Assembly (NCBI RefSeq): GCF_964204645.1 | Contig: NC_134026.1 | Coordinates: 12,056,450-12,120,449, forward strand | Length of the DNA stretch: 64,000 bases | Origin: Tubulanus polymorphus | Taxonomy: Eukaryota; Nemertea; Palaeonemertea; Tubulaniformes; Tubulanidae | Direction: 5' to 3' | Shown: one piece after another, positions 8,698 to 19,385 of the stretch | Layout of the letters: each line of letters starts with the position of its first letter | Numbering within the stretch: position 1 is the first letter of the stretch | Translations under genes and position numbers: made by a program | Notes under the pieces: model-generated | Told to the model about the DNA's origin: nothing | The model's input: the letters and a program-made list of their open reading frames with translations, nothing else | The model's database searches: none

Positions 8698-11600
8698 TAA
8701 CCATAAGGTAATGTTTTTATACCATCACCTGAAATATGTCTTTTATCATCAAATGGATTTAAACTAGTTTTTTCAACTTCATTAATGTACATCTCATGAT
8801 CTTCTGATCTTATACAATTCATTTTGTGTTTCATTACAATTGAGTTATATAAACACTTTATATAATCTTGAAATTCTATATGTTTATCAACCACATGTTT
8901 TGTTATTCCTTTTAACTTTTTAGCTTCATGATCTTTTGTTCTATAACTATACATTTTACTTCTTATCCCAACAAATTCAATCATTTCATCACCCCCTAAT
9001 TCATCTTTAAACTTACCAGGAATCTTTTTATTATCATTGCTAAATAGTTCATGATCTTTGGGATAATTGCTAAAATCAAAATGATGTTTTAATGTTTTTA
9101 AGTCTTTTGTTATGTCATTTGTCTTGATTTTTAGTATGTAACTGTCAGTATTGAAGCAAATTAATGGAAATCCACAGTTAAATGTATCATCTTCAGTTGA
9201 TAAATCATAAACATAATCTGATGGGTTATATATTTCAAATAAATCTTTAACTTCTTCAGTTAAATCTTTTTCTGTGTGGCTTAGATTAAAGCAATTTGGT
9301 TTAGATTTAATCAATCCAATATTCATATTGAAGCCTATTGAATTACATAATATATTTAACCCTGATATAGCAACTTTTCCTTTCTGTGCAAAGGTTATCT
9401 TTTTATCCTTTGTAAATTTTTTAGCACCATCTGCTGCATAGAATCCAATGAAGAACCATTTTCTTAAAATATTTTTTGCATTTGATACATAATCTGGAAC
9501 TATCTTTTCTTTTGTTGAAGTATTACTTTTCACTATTGCATGAATATAGAATTCATCATTATATTTTATAGCAAAATCTTTAGGATTATTTACAAGTATT
9601 CTATAAACTGCTGATGATTTCATAACATCCATGATTTTAAATGTTTTATTTGGATAAACTTCTTCACAGAATTTCTTAATTCTTTCTAATAATTTTAAGT
9701 CTTGATTGCATAAATACCAACAATATTTATTACCCCAAACATAATTATACACACCTGCTGAACCATCACCCATGAAAAATCCTTTGATAAAATATTCTTT
9801 TTCTTCTAATGTTTCGGGTTCTATGTTATAAATATTATCAATTATTTCATCAAATGACATATGATTCATTCTTTGGAAAAATCTTTTATGTAATAATTCA
9901 TCTCCAATTTTTATATCAGTTGGTTTTATTTCATCGCCATTTCGTTTAATTAAACTATGATCTTCTGTAACATCTACAAACCCTAATTTAGTTCTAACTC
10001 TATAGATTTTCTTATTTGTTTTATGCCTAATAATATTCTTTAATTTTTTCCATCCATTTCTTGTCCAAACATCCATTAAACCATTTATTTGTATTAATTC
10101 TTTTTCACCATATGAAATATAACATTCATTTTGTTTTGGAATTATTTCTGAAATTCTTCTTATCAATATTTCATAATTACATTTTAATAATATTGGGGTG
10201 TCAGCTGTTACAGAATCAAAATATAATATTTCAATATGCTTTTCCCCAAAAAGTGGTTGTAAAACATTATAATAAAAATCATACATTAATAATTTTGATA
10301 CTTCTAAAACAGTTGAACCAATGAATATAGGTTTATTAAATTTCATTGACGTTCTTTTTAATTTAACTGCTGTTCAATAATCTTCAAATCTTTTATTTCC
10401 TAAATGTCTAGGACTTGATTGTAAATGTCTTAATCTTTCAGAATTATTTACTAATTCAATATCATTTCTATTTCTAATATTTTCACATGTTTTACCATAA
10501 AAACTATTATTCATTAATTTGAAGAAATCTTTTTCAAAATCTGTTTTTGATATTGTTCTCCGTTGAGTATTGAAATCTATATATTTTTCTAACCACTTCG
10601 ATTGATTAAATTCAATATATCTATGTACTTTCTTTAATTTCATTCCTTGTTTTAGATAAAATTTTAACATTCTATAATGAACAATATAATTGTATTTATT
10701 ATTTTGAGTAAGTATTAATTTTTCTGTAAAAACATGATCTTTCGGTTTTATTTTCTTCTGGTATTCACTTAAATAACTATCATCTACGGTTAAATGTTCT
10801 GGGCAATAAGGTAAGTTTCTTGTTTTAAACTTTATATTTTCAGGATATTCTAAATCAACTACAAAGAAATAACCAATTGGCGCTTCATCTTTTAAACTCG
10901 CAATTGCGCTTTCCCAATCAGTTTTATCATCATTTTCAACTTCTGTTCATATAAAATTTTTGTATGGTTGAGGTTGCATCATTGCCCAACCATATAAATT
11001 ATTGGCGTCAATATATAATAATTTATATTCATCATTTGCTTTAAAATATCTATCTCCCATAACACCACTAATTCCACCTCTAATTGATTTTTCAAATAAT
11101 AAAATCATATCTGGTTCTTTTAATAAATCTTATTCTACATTTGTATATTTTAAACCACATTGCCAGGTTAAACCAGGACTAGAGTAGCAATAACAAGGAT
11201 CAACATTAAAATGATTCAAATTAACTTCTCTAAATTTTTCAAATATGTCAGCCAATTTCATAACATCTGATTATAAATATAAATCAACTAATTCACCATG
11301 ATTTTTCATCTTAAAATGGTTCCAAATATTTAATGTTCTATTAAACACTTCGTCTTTCACATACTCCTCTTTTAATTGATCATAAAATTGATCTTTTAAT
11401 AATTCTGTTACATTAAAATCATTGTGTGTTTTATAAAATGAATAAGGAATTGCGCCTTTATATCTCAATAATTTAAAATCTTGTTCATTTGGATAATAAT
11501 ATCGAGTTATAACAAAATCATTATCAACTAAACTTTTTGATAAATTATCTAATGAACTTGCTAGAAATCTATAAGAATCTAAAAATCTAATGCAACCAAA

Positions 11601-13677
11601 TTGAAATGAAATATAATTTTCAGATGTTTTAGCTAATAGTTTAAAATCATATTTTCTTACATTTACACCATTCATAGCATTATATTCTTCTATTTCTTGA
11701 TTAATTGCGCCCAATTTTCCCGATAATTGTTTTATAAATAGATGGGTATCATAGCCTGATAAATTATGAAATAATATTGGTACGAAATTAACTTTCTTAG
11801 CTTGTAAATTGCAATCTTCATGAGCAGCTCCACGATATTTTGAATTTAAATGATCATGATCTCTAACTTTTTTATCAAATGAATAAAAACGTTTTTCACA
11901 ATAACAACAATGAGTTGCATAATTAAAATCAATTTCAAAATCATTAACTACATTTTCACCTCTAAAAGAAATATATTGACTTTCATATAATTCAGGATAA
12001 TTTGATTTTATATAAATTCCATAAGCAGCAGCTCTTTGATGAACTTTTTTAATTGTATTTATAATTGGTGGGTCTTGTATTGTGTCTTCATTTAATTCAT
12101 TTCCTTTATCCATTGATTTTAATAATTGCTTTTTGTTATATATTTCTTTTCTATCTTGATCAGTTAATTCTTTATTCAACGATTCAAAATCCCCATAAAT
12201 TACAAATGGAACAATATTCTTGAATTTATGATTAGTAAATTTCAATTTATAATCTTTTTCTGTTGGCATTATTAATTTACAAAAATCTTTATTATCACAT
12301 AATTCTTTATGTTTTAATAATGTATTCTCAGTCATAAATTTAGATAAACATTTTCTACATAGATAAATTTTATGATGATGATCACTTTCTGTTCTAAAGA
12401 ATAAATCAATTTGTTTTAACCACATATAATGTTCATTTTCATCTTTTTTGTAATATAACAAATCTATAGCATTTTCATCATCATAATATTCTGTTAAATA
12501 TAAAGCTTCCAATGTATAATCTTTAATATTTTCACCTTTTGTCTTTGGTAATTGCATTAATTCGAATACATTTATTTTTAAATTATTGACTTTTTCTATT
12601 TTAGAAATCATTTTTATAGTTACTGGATATTGATCAATTTTATATAATGTTTCATATTTCCGATAATCTGTTATTCTACAAACATTTTCCTGTGTTGGAT
12701 GTAAGCAACTAATAATTGACCATAGAAAACATTTATTATCTTCATTTTGAATATTTATTACTGCTTTTGTTGTAAATGGTAATTTAATATAAGATGATGC
12801 TTTAATATCCTTTTCTGTTGTAAAGTTTGAATCATTTTTAAACATTTTATTACTTTTTGATGTTTTGTTTCTTTTTGTATTATAAACATTTAAATCTAAA
12901 TATATAATTTCATTCAATGTTAAGCCAGAACCCTCAAAATATCTTTCTTCAATATGACGTTTAAATTCATTTAATATTTTTTTCTAACTTCTCTTTTATT
13001 TGTGTTTTTGAAATTATTTCTTCAGAGAGTGTTTGAATATTATAATTCATTTTTTCTTCTGACTTTATAAAACTTACTTTCCCAGAGATACTAATTTTTG
13101 GATTTTCAACATCTGTTATCAAATATAGTATTTTTTCTATTATTTCATTAAATTTACTATAATCTTCTATTCTTGTTCCTTTAAAAAATCTAAATATAAT
13201 AGCTGCAGGACCAATTTTACTATGTAATGTTTCTAAAATTTCAATTGTATCTTTTATTTCTAGTGAATCAATATAATTTCTAACATTTTCCATGTAAGGT
13301 TTATTTGAAATGGATTTAGTTTTTGAATTTGGTTTTTTTACTTTTTGAGGTTTATCGTCAAAATAATCTTTTCCTAAAACATTATTGCTCAAATTTTGGT
13401 GGTGTTTTTGTGATTCGAGATGTCTATTATAATTCCTTTTTGTTATAAACTCATTACAAACTTCACATTTTATTTCATCCACATTCATATTTTCTAATCG
13501 TTCTTTTCTTTCATTGGAATTTTCTGAAGTTTCAAAATCTATTCCATTTTTTATATGATTTGCAGTTTTTTCATGTCGTGATTTTTGGGATTTATCGATG
13601 TATTTTTTACAATATTGACAATCATATTGATTTTTATTAACATTATTGTTTTCTGGCTGGTGTTCATTCTCCCCCAT
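8694..13677 (-). pseudogene. Protein-primed family B DNA polymerase of Polinton, broken, with intein
   Basis: This gene would replicate the viral DNA. The N-terminal 236 codons carry two C2H2 fingers (CQYCKKYID.., CEVCNEFITKRNYNRH). A frameshift near 12967 leads into the frame used for all the rest. Exonuclease motifs follow: YGDFESLN, an HNH/EndoVII-like insert (CCYCEKRF...RDHDHLNSKYRGAAH), NLSGYDTHLF and a Y-x3-D motif. The polymerase motifs are A DANNLYGWAM, B KLMNNSFYGK and C LYFD//TDSYIL, the last split by an intein. The end, DDKRHISGDGIKTLPYGY, is the usual Polinton C-terminus. Four stops share one frame: TAA 11271-11273, TAA 11130-11132, TGA 10947-10949 and TGA 10374-10376. Internal frame fragments lack the promoter element, so 13677 is the single start. 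Confidence 0.88.
9150..10214 (-). CDS. Intein with LAGLIDADG homing endonuclease, inserted in polymerase motif C
   Basis: The 355-residue intein splits LYFD from TDSYIL, the pol-c site known from NCLDV and archaeal PolB inteins. It starts with Ser1 in SVTADTPILL (block A) and has the block B motif VTEDHSL at about 82-88. Two LAGLIDADG-type helices follow, FIKGFFMGDGS near 143-153 and FFIGFYAADGA near 254-264, so the nuclease would be a single chain. Block F is VYDLSTEDDTFNCG and the end is FPLICFN before Thr+1. The terminal Asn and Thr nucleophile are present, but the usual penultimate His is Phe. The whole intein frame and the 151 codons after it are uninterrupted, while upstream polymerase segments carry all the lesions. 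After self-splicing the two palm halves would be joined. Confidence 0.88.
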
Positions 13678-13702
13678 TTATTAGGAAAAAAAATTACTTG
13701 TG
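13678..13702 (-). promoter_or_regulatory. Late-type promoter element of DNA polymerase
   Basis: In gene direction it reads AGTAATTTTTTTTCCTAATAAATG, placing the polymerase start at 13677. Confidence 0.7.
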
Positions 13703-13762
13703 GTGATGAGTGGTGTCTCGACCGCACGACCTCTGATCTGAAAGCCCACTTTTCCAATTACT
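13703..13762. repeat. Right terminal inverted repeat end of the Polinton
   Basis: The final 49 bases (13714-13762) match the outer end of the miniature Polinton at 23466-23514 in about 34 positions without gaps, including CTCGACC, CGACC, TGAAAGCC and the terminal ATTACT. Read inward the element begins AGTAATTGG, fitting the 5'-AG...CT-3' Polinton termini. The left partner is outside the window. Confidence 0.65.
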
Positions 13763-14870
13763 CAAAGCTAATCACATTGCGAAACTGGGATCGAGGTACT
13801 GTGTGTCGCGTGGATTACCCTTATACAAAGTGGCTGGGATCGAGGTGCTGTGTGACGCGTGGATTACCCTTATACAAAGTGGCTGGGATCGGGGTGCTGT
13901 GTGACGCGTGGATTACCATTATACAAAGTGGCTGGGATCGAGGTGCTGTGTGACGCGTGAATTACCCTTATACAAAGTGGCTGGGATAGAGGTGTTGTGT
14001 GTCGTGTGGATTACCCTTATACAAAGTGGCTGGGATCGAGGTGCTGTGTGTCGCGTGGATTACCTTTATACAAAGTGGCTGGGATCGGGGTGCTGTGTGT
14101 CGTGTGGATTACCCTTATACAAAGTGGCTGGGATCGAGGTGCTGTGTGACGCGTGAATTACCCTTATACAAAGTGGCTGGGATCGGGGTGCTGTGTGACG
14201 CGTGGATTACCCTTATACAAAGTGGCTGGGATCGGGGTGCTGTGTGACGCGTGGATTACCCTTATACAAAGTGGCTGGGATCGAGGTGCTGTGTGTCGCG
14301 TGGATTACCCTTATACAAAGTGGCTGGGATCGAGGTGCTGTGTGACGCGTGGATTACCCTTATACAAAGTGGCTGGGATCGAGGTGCTGTGTGACGCGTG
14401 AATTACCCTTATACAAAGTGGCTGGGATCGGGGTGCTGTGTGACGCGTGGATTACCCTTATACAAAGTGGCTGGGATCGAGGTGCTGTGTGACGCGTGAA
14501 TTACCCTTATACAAAGTGGCTGGGATCGGGGTGCTGTGTGACGCGTGGATTACCCTTATACAAAGTGGCTGGGATCGGGGTGCTGTGTGACGCGTGGATC
14601 ACCCTTATACAAAGTGGCTCGGATCGGGGTGCTGTGTGGCGTGGGGATTACCCTTATACAAAGTGGCTGGGATCGGGGTGCTGTGTGGCGTGGGGATTAC
14701 CCTTATACAAAGTGGCTGGGATCGAGGGGCTGTGTGGCGTGGGGATTACGCTTATATAAAGTGGCTGGGATCGAGGTGCTGTGTGTCGCGTGGATTACCC
14801 TTATATAATATTGCTAGGATCGAGGTTTTTGCCCTGGTTTACCTGTGGCTGGATCGAGGGGCTATGAATA
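13763..14870. repeat. 49-bp satellite array
   Basis: A unit containing GGATTACCCTTATACAAAG and TGGGATCGAGGTGCTGTG repeats with an exact 49-base period: unit starts at 13812, 13861 and so on to 14792 stay in phase for 20 periods without an indel. Units differ only by substitutions (for example GACGCG, GTCGCG or GGCGTG after GTGT). The first unit (13763-13811) has a diverged left half, and the last decays into unique sequence by about 14870. Because 49 is not a multiple of three, the array gives long open frames in three phases. These are artefacts, not genes. Confidence 0.95.
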
Positions 14871-15171
14871 TGTCGGTTGGTCAGTAAAAAACGCAAAGTT
14901 TGTAGCCAAATAACTCTTTGAAAGATTTTTTGTCATATGCCAGTTTGTCGGTATGTTGGTAGAAAGCTGAGTGCACAACAGCCGAATTACTCCTTTTTAA
15001 AAATATATCCTTGAGTGAACTAGTCCACGCAAACCTGGACTTGAACCGGTCTTATTAGGACCAGAAAGGACTGGCAGTTGTCCTAAAACATATGATTTTT
15101 AATCCATTTTGAACTGAAGGATATCAAAAAAGTCTTCATTGAATGGGTTTGAAAAGAGAAAATTGACTCGA

Positions 15172-15219
15172 ACGTTTCCATGCCTACATACCAAACTTCA
15201 GTTGGTAGGCATGGAAACA
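15172..15219. repeat. Perfect-stem hairpin
   Basis: GTTTCCATGCCTAC and its exact reverse complement flank a loop of about 17 bases. No transposon context or gene is visible; it may be a remnant of a fold-back element. Confidence 0.6.
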
Positions 15220-15229
15220 TATTGTTAAA

Positions 15230-15615
15230 CTTTCACATCGTCACAGCGTAGAGGATGTCTCACTTGGGGCGTAACATCAACCATCCTCGCTTGCCAGGGG
15301 ACGAGTATCACTCCCGAACTCGCTTCCACCAGCCCCCTGGCCTCACGAAGCGTGATTCCATTACTGGCGCTGTTGCGCATGACGTCATATATCGATTTGC
15401 TAAATAATTCCTTGTTCGGTAAAACGTTCGCTGATTGGTCCATTTAACGGGAAAACCAACATAAGTCTACTGACGGTTTGTTACAAGCGCTGTGATTGGT
15501 ACGACCGGATTCTGGTCGGCTAGTAACGACTCCAACGACTCGTGAGGTCAAGGGGTTCGGAGAACAGCTTTAGCGTAGTGGGTTCGAATCCCTTGACGGG
15601 TGAAGATGAACATCA
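15230..15615 (+). repeat. Dispersed repeat with tRNA-type B box (SINE-like)
   Basis: The segment ends with TAGCGTAGTGG and GGTTCGAATCCC, which resemble pol III A and B boxes lying unusually close together. Related copies occur at about 53960-54165 on the plus strand and 60650-61010 on the minus strand, sharing the CGCATGACGTCAT, CGCTGATTGG and ACAAGCGCTGTGATTGG words. It looks like a composite, partly tRNA-derived interspersed repeat. Confidence 0.6.
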
Positions 15616-16028
15616 ACCGGTCTCTAACTGAAGGTAGAGACCGGCAACCAGTCTATCCAAAATGGCGGCCCCCATGCTTAGAAAGGGATCTTCGATTTCG
15701 TCGCTAAAATGTTATCACAGACTCTGTTCATACTCGAAAAATCAACAATTTCAACCATCCCAGGGTGTTTTGTTAATAAGTTGTAAGTATTGTTATAATA
15801 TGTAATATGTAATAGATGAAATCTAAGTGACGGACGCTTCGTCACAGCTTGATTTAATTTTTCATGCTAACAAATCATTTCGATTCGAAAACAACATCGT
15901 GTATTTTGATATTGTGTATGTATTGTGTATTTTGAGTGTATAACGAAATACACTCAAAATATTGTCAGTGATTAGTAACACAGAGAAAATTAACGCGTGT
16001 GACGCGTGAGCCACGCTACGCGCTGGAG

Positions 16029-16835
16029 AGGACTCGCACAGGGGTTTGGCGATGGGCTTGGATTTTATTTCCGGGTTGTTGATAATGATAATCTCGCGAG
16101 AATGGCGCTAAATATGAACTGCGAATAAATTTAAAATATCACGGAAATACCTTGTGTTTATATTGTTTATTAATGCGCTATAAAGTTTCGATAAACAATT
16201 GGTCGTTAAGGATCATTATCAGATGGTCGTCACGCTTTACTATATAAAATCACAAGGGATGAAACGCCAGGCCTCCGCAGTACTTAAATTTTCAGCCAGA
16301 AAGTTGGGACAGTCACGTGACATTCTGATGACGTCATCGCATTTAAAACTTCACGAAAAGTTAACATATTCACTGACCGATATCAATTGTCAGATTATGA
16401 TTCATATGAAATAAGTAACTTATAAAAAATAAATTATGATGAAATATATAATTCATAGTCAAAAAATGCATTTGAATGTAAGTTATTCTCAAATATTTTT
16501 CGTATCATAGTTTCCATCTTATATGCTTCAGGTTCGCGTTCAGTCAAATAAGAAGCGTTAAGTCACGTGACTGTCCCAACTTTCTGGCTGGCACGACATT
16601 GAACTGCGTTTCATCCCTTGTTATTTTATATAGCCGTCTGACGACCGTCTGATAATGATTCTTAACGACCAATTGTTTATCGAAACTTTATAGCGGATAA
16701 ATAAACAATATAAACACAAGGTATTTCCGTGATATTTTAAATTTATTCGCAGTTCATATTTAGCGCCATTCTCGCGAGATTATCAATAACTCGGAAATTA
16801 ATCCAAGCCCATCGCCAAACCCCTGTGAGGACTCG
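16029..16835. mobile_element. Fold-back MITE with 8-bp target duplication (copy 1)
   Basis: The element 16037-16827 begins CACAGGGGTTTGGCGATGGG and ends with the reverse complement. Its two arms of roughly 280 bases form an inverted repeat around a unique centre. It is flanked by the direct repeat AGGACTCG (16029-16036 and 16828-16835). A second copy lies at 43247-44018. An 8-bp duplication suggests mobilisation by a hAT- or P-type transposase. No coding capacity is seen; the open frame inside the arm is accidental. Confidence 0.88.
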
Positions 16836-18235
16836 TAGTAAATTCATTCATAAAACCACTAAAATCATGTGAACACTTAATGACCTCTATAGATTAGCCA
16901 ATCAGAATCTTCTTCATGACCTGGCGGGGTTTTTCACTGTATAAATCCGCCAATAGTAGATGAAAATTCAATTTGAAAATTTACCTCATGTTTGCATGCA
17001 AAATTATATACTTTTTCATCCGGAATAAGCGATCTCTCACCAGGAATCATATCCTTTAGGTTCTTAAGTTTTGAATCGCGAAAAGCGCTTGAATTTAAAT
17101 CGATGAGTCATTCAAATACGCAGTGCAGCAACTTTTAGCGGTTTCTGGTTCAACAATACTAATTCATAATGCATCTGAGGTGGAAATATAATACGATTGC
17201 TGAATTTATTTAACTGGAAATAAGGTCGTTTTTTCCGCATTAATTCTTAATGCGGAGTGACATAGGACTTGGCATAGGCCTATTCTCTGAACCGGTTGGG
17301 TTAAAAAAAGCCCAGTTTTTAAGGGAGGGGTGGCAGGCTTGTTTTTTTTCAAACTTTTTATTTTGACCGACTTATGCATTAAATTTATCGAGTAAAACTA
17401 TTGATGGGAGGCACATAGTGGTTCAAGTAGATCATTGGAATATTTTAATGCTCATTTCATTCAAAAAGCAGTCATGAGAAGTTTTAGATAGAAACTACTA
17501 ATTCACCCTGGGTGAACTTTTAAGACAATATAGGTCGGGTAATTTTCCAGGAATCCTCATAAGCGCGCTGGAGGTTGACTGAGTCGGCAAAGCTACGGTC
17601 AATCGCGATTGATTTAGAGATAACTTGACCTCTTTTCAGTCGTTTTATCGTGATATTCGCGTAGGGTTTTAGCTGTTTTGATAGTGTGGTACTTTTCAGT
17701 ACGGCATATATTAAAATAAAGGATTTTCTTCTGGATTTTGAGATTTGAAGACGTACGGGGATGGTTTTACCTTAACCTGTCATTCATTCTTTTGATTCAG
17801 AACGACAAAAACACATTTTTAGACTTCGTTTGGGTGTTTTGGTATCCAAACTTTGAAACGCGTACACACTTACACAAACAACGCATTAAAAAAACACTAG
17901 TTTAGGTTTCTCGCGTAAACCATTCAATATTTGATACTTTTTCTGATGGATATCGGAGCAATTTCCAGTAGCATAGATACAGGAGTATCCGCCTTGTCTC
18001 TGTGCCACTATTCTAAATATTAGTACGTATTTTCAGACGTACATCCAATATCATTAGCAAAAGTTATCTCTGAGCGCTCAATAACTATAGTCAACTGACT
18101 TAAAATATTTTGCTCAGCGTTCTTACAGATACAATTCAACGCTTATCGGTTAGGTTTTCACTTCTTTAAGATATAGCGCTCAGAGTTAGGTCTTATTAGT
18201 TACTTTTTAGACACTTTCAACTTATTTAAAGTCAA
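16836..18235. other. No gene recognised
   Basis: This is AT-rich unique-looking sequence without convincing coding potential, RNA gene or repeat boundary. Confidence 0.5.
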
Positions 18236-19385
18236 AGTTTGATTCTTGACTTATCATTTCGGTTTTTTTCAATTTCAAGTTAGGATCATTATCAAAGTTT
18301 GAATTAATTTTGCTTTAATTCAGACTATTTCAAGTTAGGATCTATTCGCTCACTATTTTAAGTTTGGATTTATTCTCAAATTTGAATTAATTTAGTTTTG
18401 ATTCAAACTATATCAAGTTTTATTCAGACTATTTCAAATTAGGATTTATTTTCAAAGTTTGAATTAATTTTGTTTAAATTCAAACTCCAAAGTCAGGAGT
18501 TGTTCAGACTACAGTGTATTTTAAGTCAAAGTTTGATTCTTGACTTATCATTTCGGTTTGTTTCAATTTCAAGTTAGGATCATTATCGAAGTTTGAATTA
18601 ATTTTGTTTTAATTCAGACTGTTTCAAGTTAGGATTTATTCGCTCACTTTTTCAAGTTTTGATTCAAACTATTTCAAGTTTTATTTAGACTATTTCAAAT
18701 TAGGATTTATTTTCAAAGTTTGAATCAATTTTGTTGAAATTCAAACTTCAAAGTCAGGATTTGTTCAGACTACAGTGTATTTAAAGTTAGAATTTGTTCA
18801 GACAATTTCAAGTTAGGATTTATTTTAACTATTTCAAGCGGGGATCAATAAGTTTGAATTAATTTTGTTTTAATTCAAAGATCATTATCACAGTTTGAAT
18901 TAACTTAGTTTTGATTCAAATTATTTAAAATTAGGATTTATTTAGACCATTCCAAGTTAGGATTTATTTAAAATATTTAAAGTTAGGATTTATTTAGATC
19001 ATTCTAAGTCGGGATTTATTCAGACTATTCCAAGTTAGGATTTATTCAAACTATTTGAAGTTAGAATTTATTCTCAAAGTTTGAATTAATTTTGTTTTAA
19101 TTCAATCTATTTCAAGTTAGGATTTATTCAAACCATTTCAAGTTCGGTTGTTTGGAATATTTCAAGTTAGGATCATTCTCAAAGTTTGAGTTACGTTTGT
19201 TTTAATTCAAATCATTTCAAGTTAGGATTTATTCAAACCATTTCAAGTTCGGTTGTTTCGAGTATTTCAAGTTAGGATCATTCTCAAAGTTTGAATTACT
19301 TTTGTTAAAATTCAAACCATTTCAAGTTAGGATTTATTCAAACTATTTCAAGTTTGGATCATTTTTCAGGGTTAGAATCAATAGC
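18236..19385. repeat. Degenerate minisatellite of about 25-bp words
   Basis: Words such as TTTCAAGTTAGGATTTATTC and AAGTTTGAATTAATTTTG recur dozens of times with variable spacing. The second word is often followed by a near-reverse copy (TTTTAATTCAAAC), so each module can form a small hairpin. A larger period is also visible: about 300 bases repeat from 18230 to 18500 and again from 18525 to 18780. Confidence 0.8.

Larger units (their letters stand above)
1..13762 (-). mobile_element. Polinton/Maverick (adintovirus-like) endogenous virus, right-hand part; left end outside window
   Basis: The block holds a retroviral-type integrase, a double-jelly-roll capsid protein, a penton-like protein and a protein-primed family B polymerase, the gene set that defines Polintons. 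Genes are tightly packed, intronless and AT-rich, unlike the flanking animal DNA. The right end is placed at 13762, because the last 49 bases match the terminus of the miniature Polinton at 23514 in about 34 of 49 ungapped positions and both end in ATTACT. A packaging ATPase and an adenovirus-type protease were not seen and may lie left of the window. Several genes are broken, so this copy is a fossil as it stands. The 6 bases after the end, CAAAGC, should be the target duplication. Confidence 0.92.

Noticed and set aside
4408-10949. TGA as tryptophan (recoding), since three stops fall where Trp is expected
   Set aside because: Intact genes of the same element use TGG, and other lesions are TAA and frameshifts, so ordinary decay explains it.
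8694-13677. Introns explaining the polymerase interruptions
   Set aside because: Stops are single codons in a continuous frame with conserved motifs on both sides, without splice signals.
13585-14887. Overlapping open frames of 82-122 codons
   Set aside because: They are the 49-bp satellite read in three phases, with the same peptide words recurring; no start signal or family.
15560-15600. A tRNA gene
   Set aside because: A and B boxes are almost adjacent and no cloverleaf can be drawn; it is a repeat with tRNA-like promoter words.
16199-16414. Small gene inside the MITE
   Set aside because: It lies in the inverted arm and is not conserved in the second copy.
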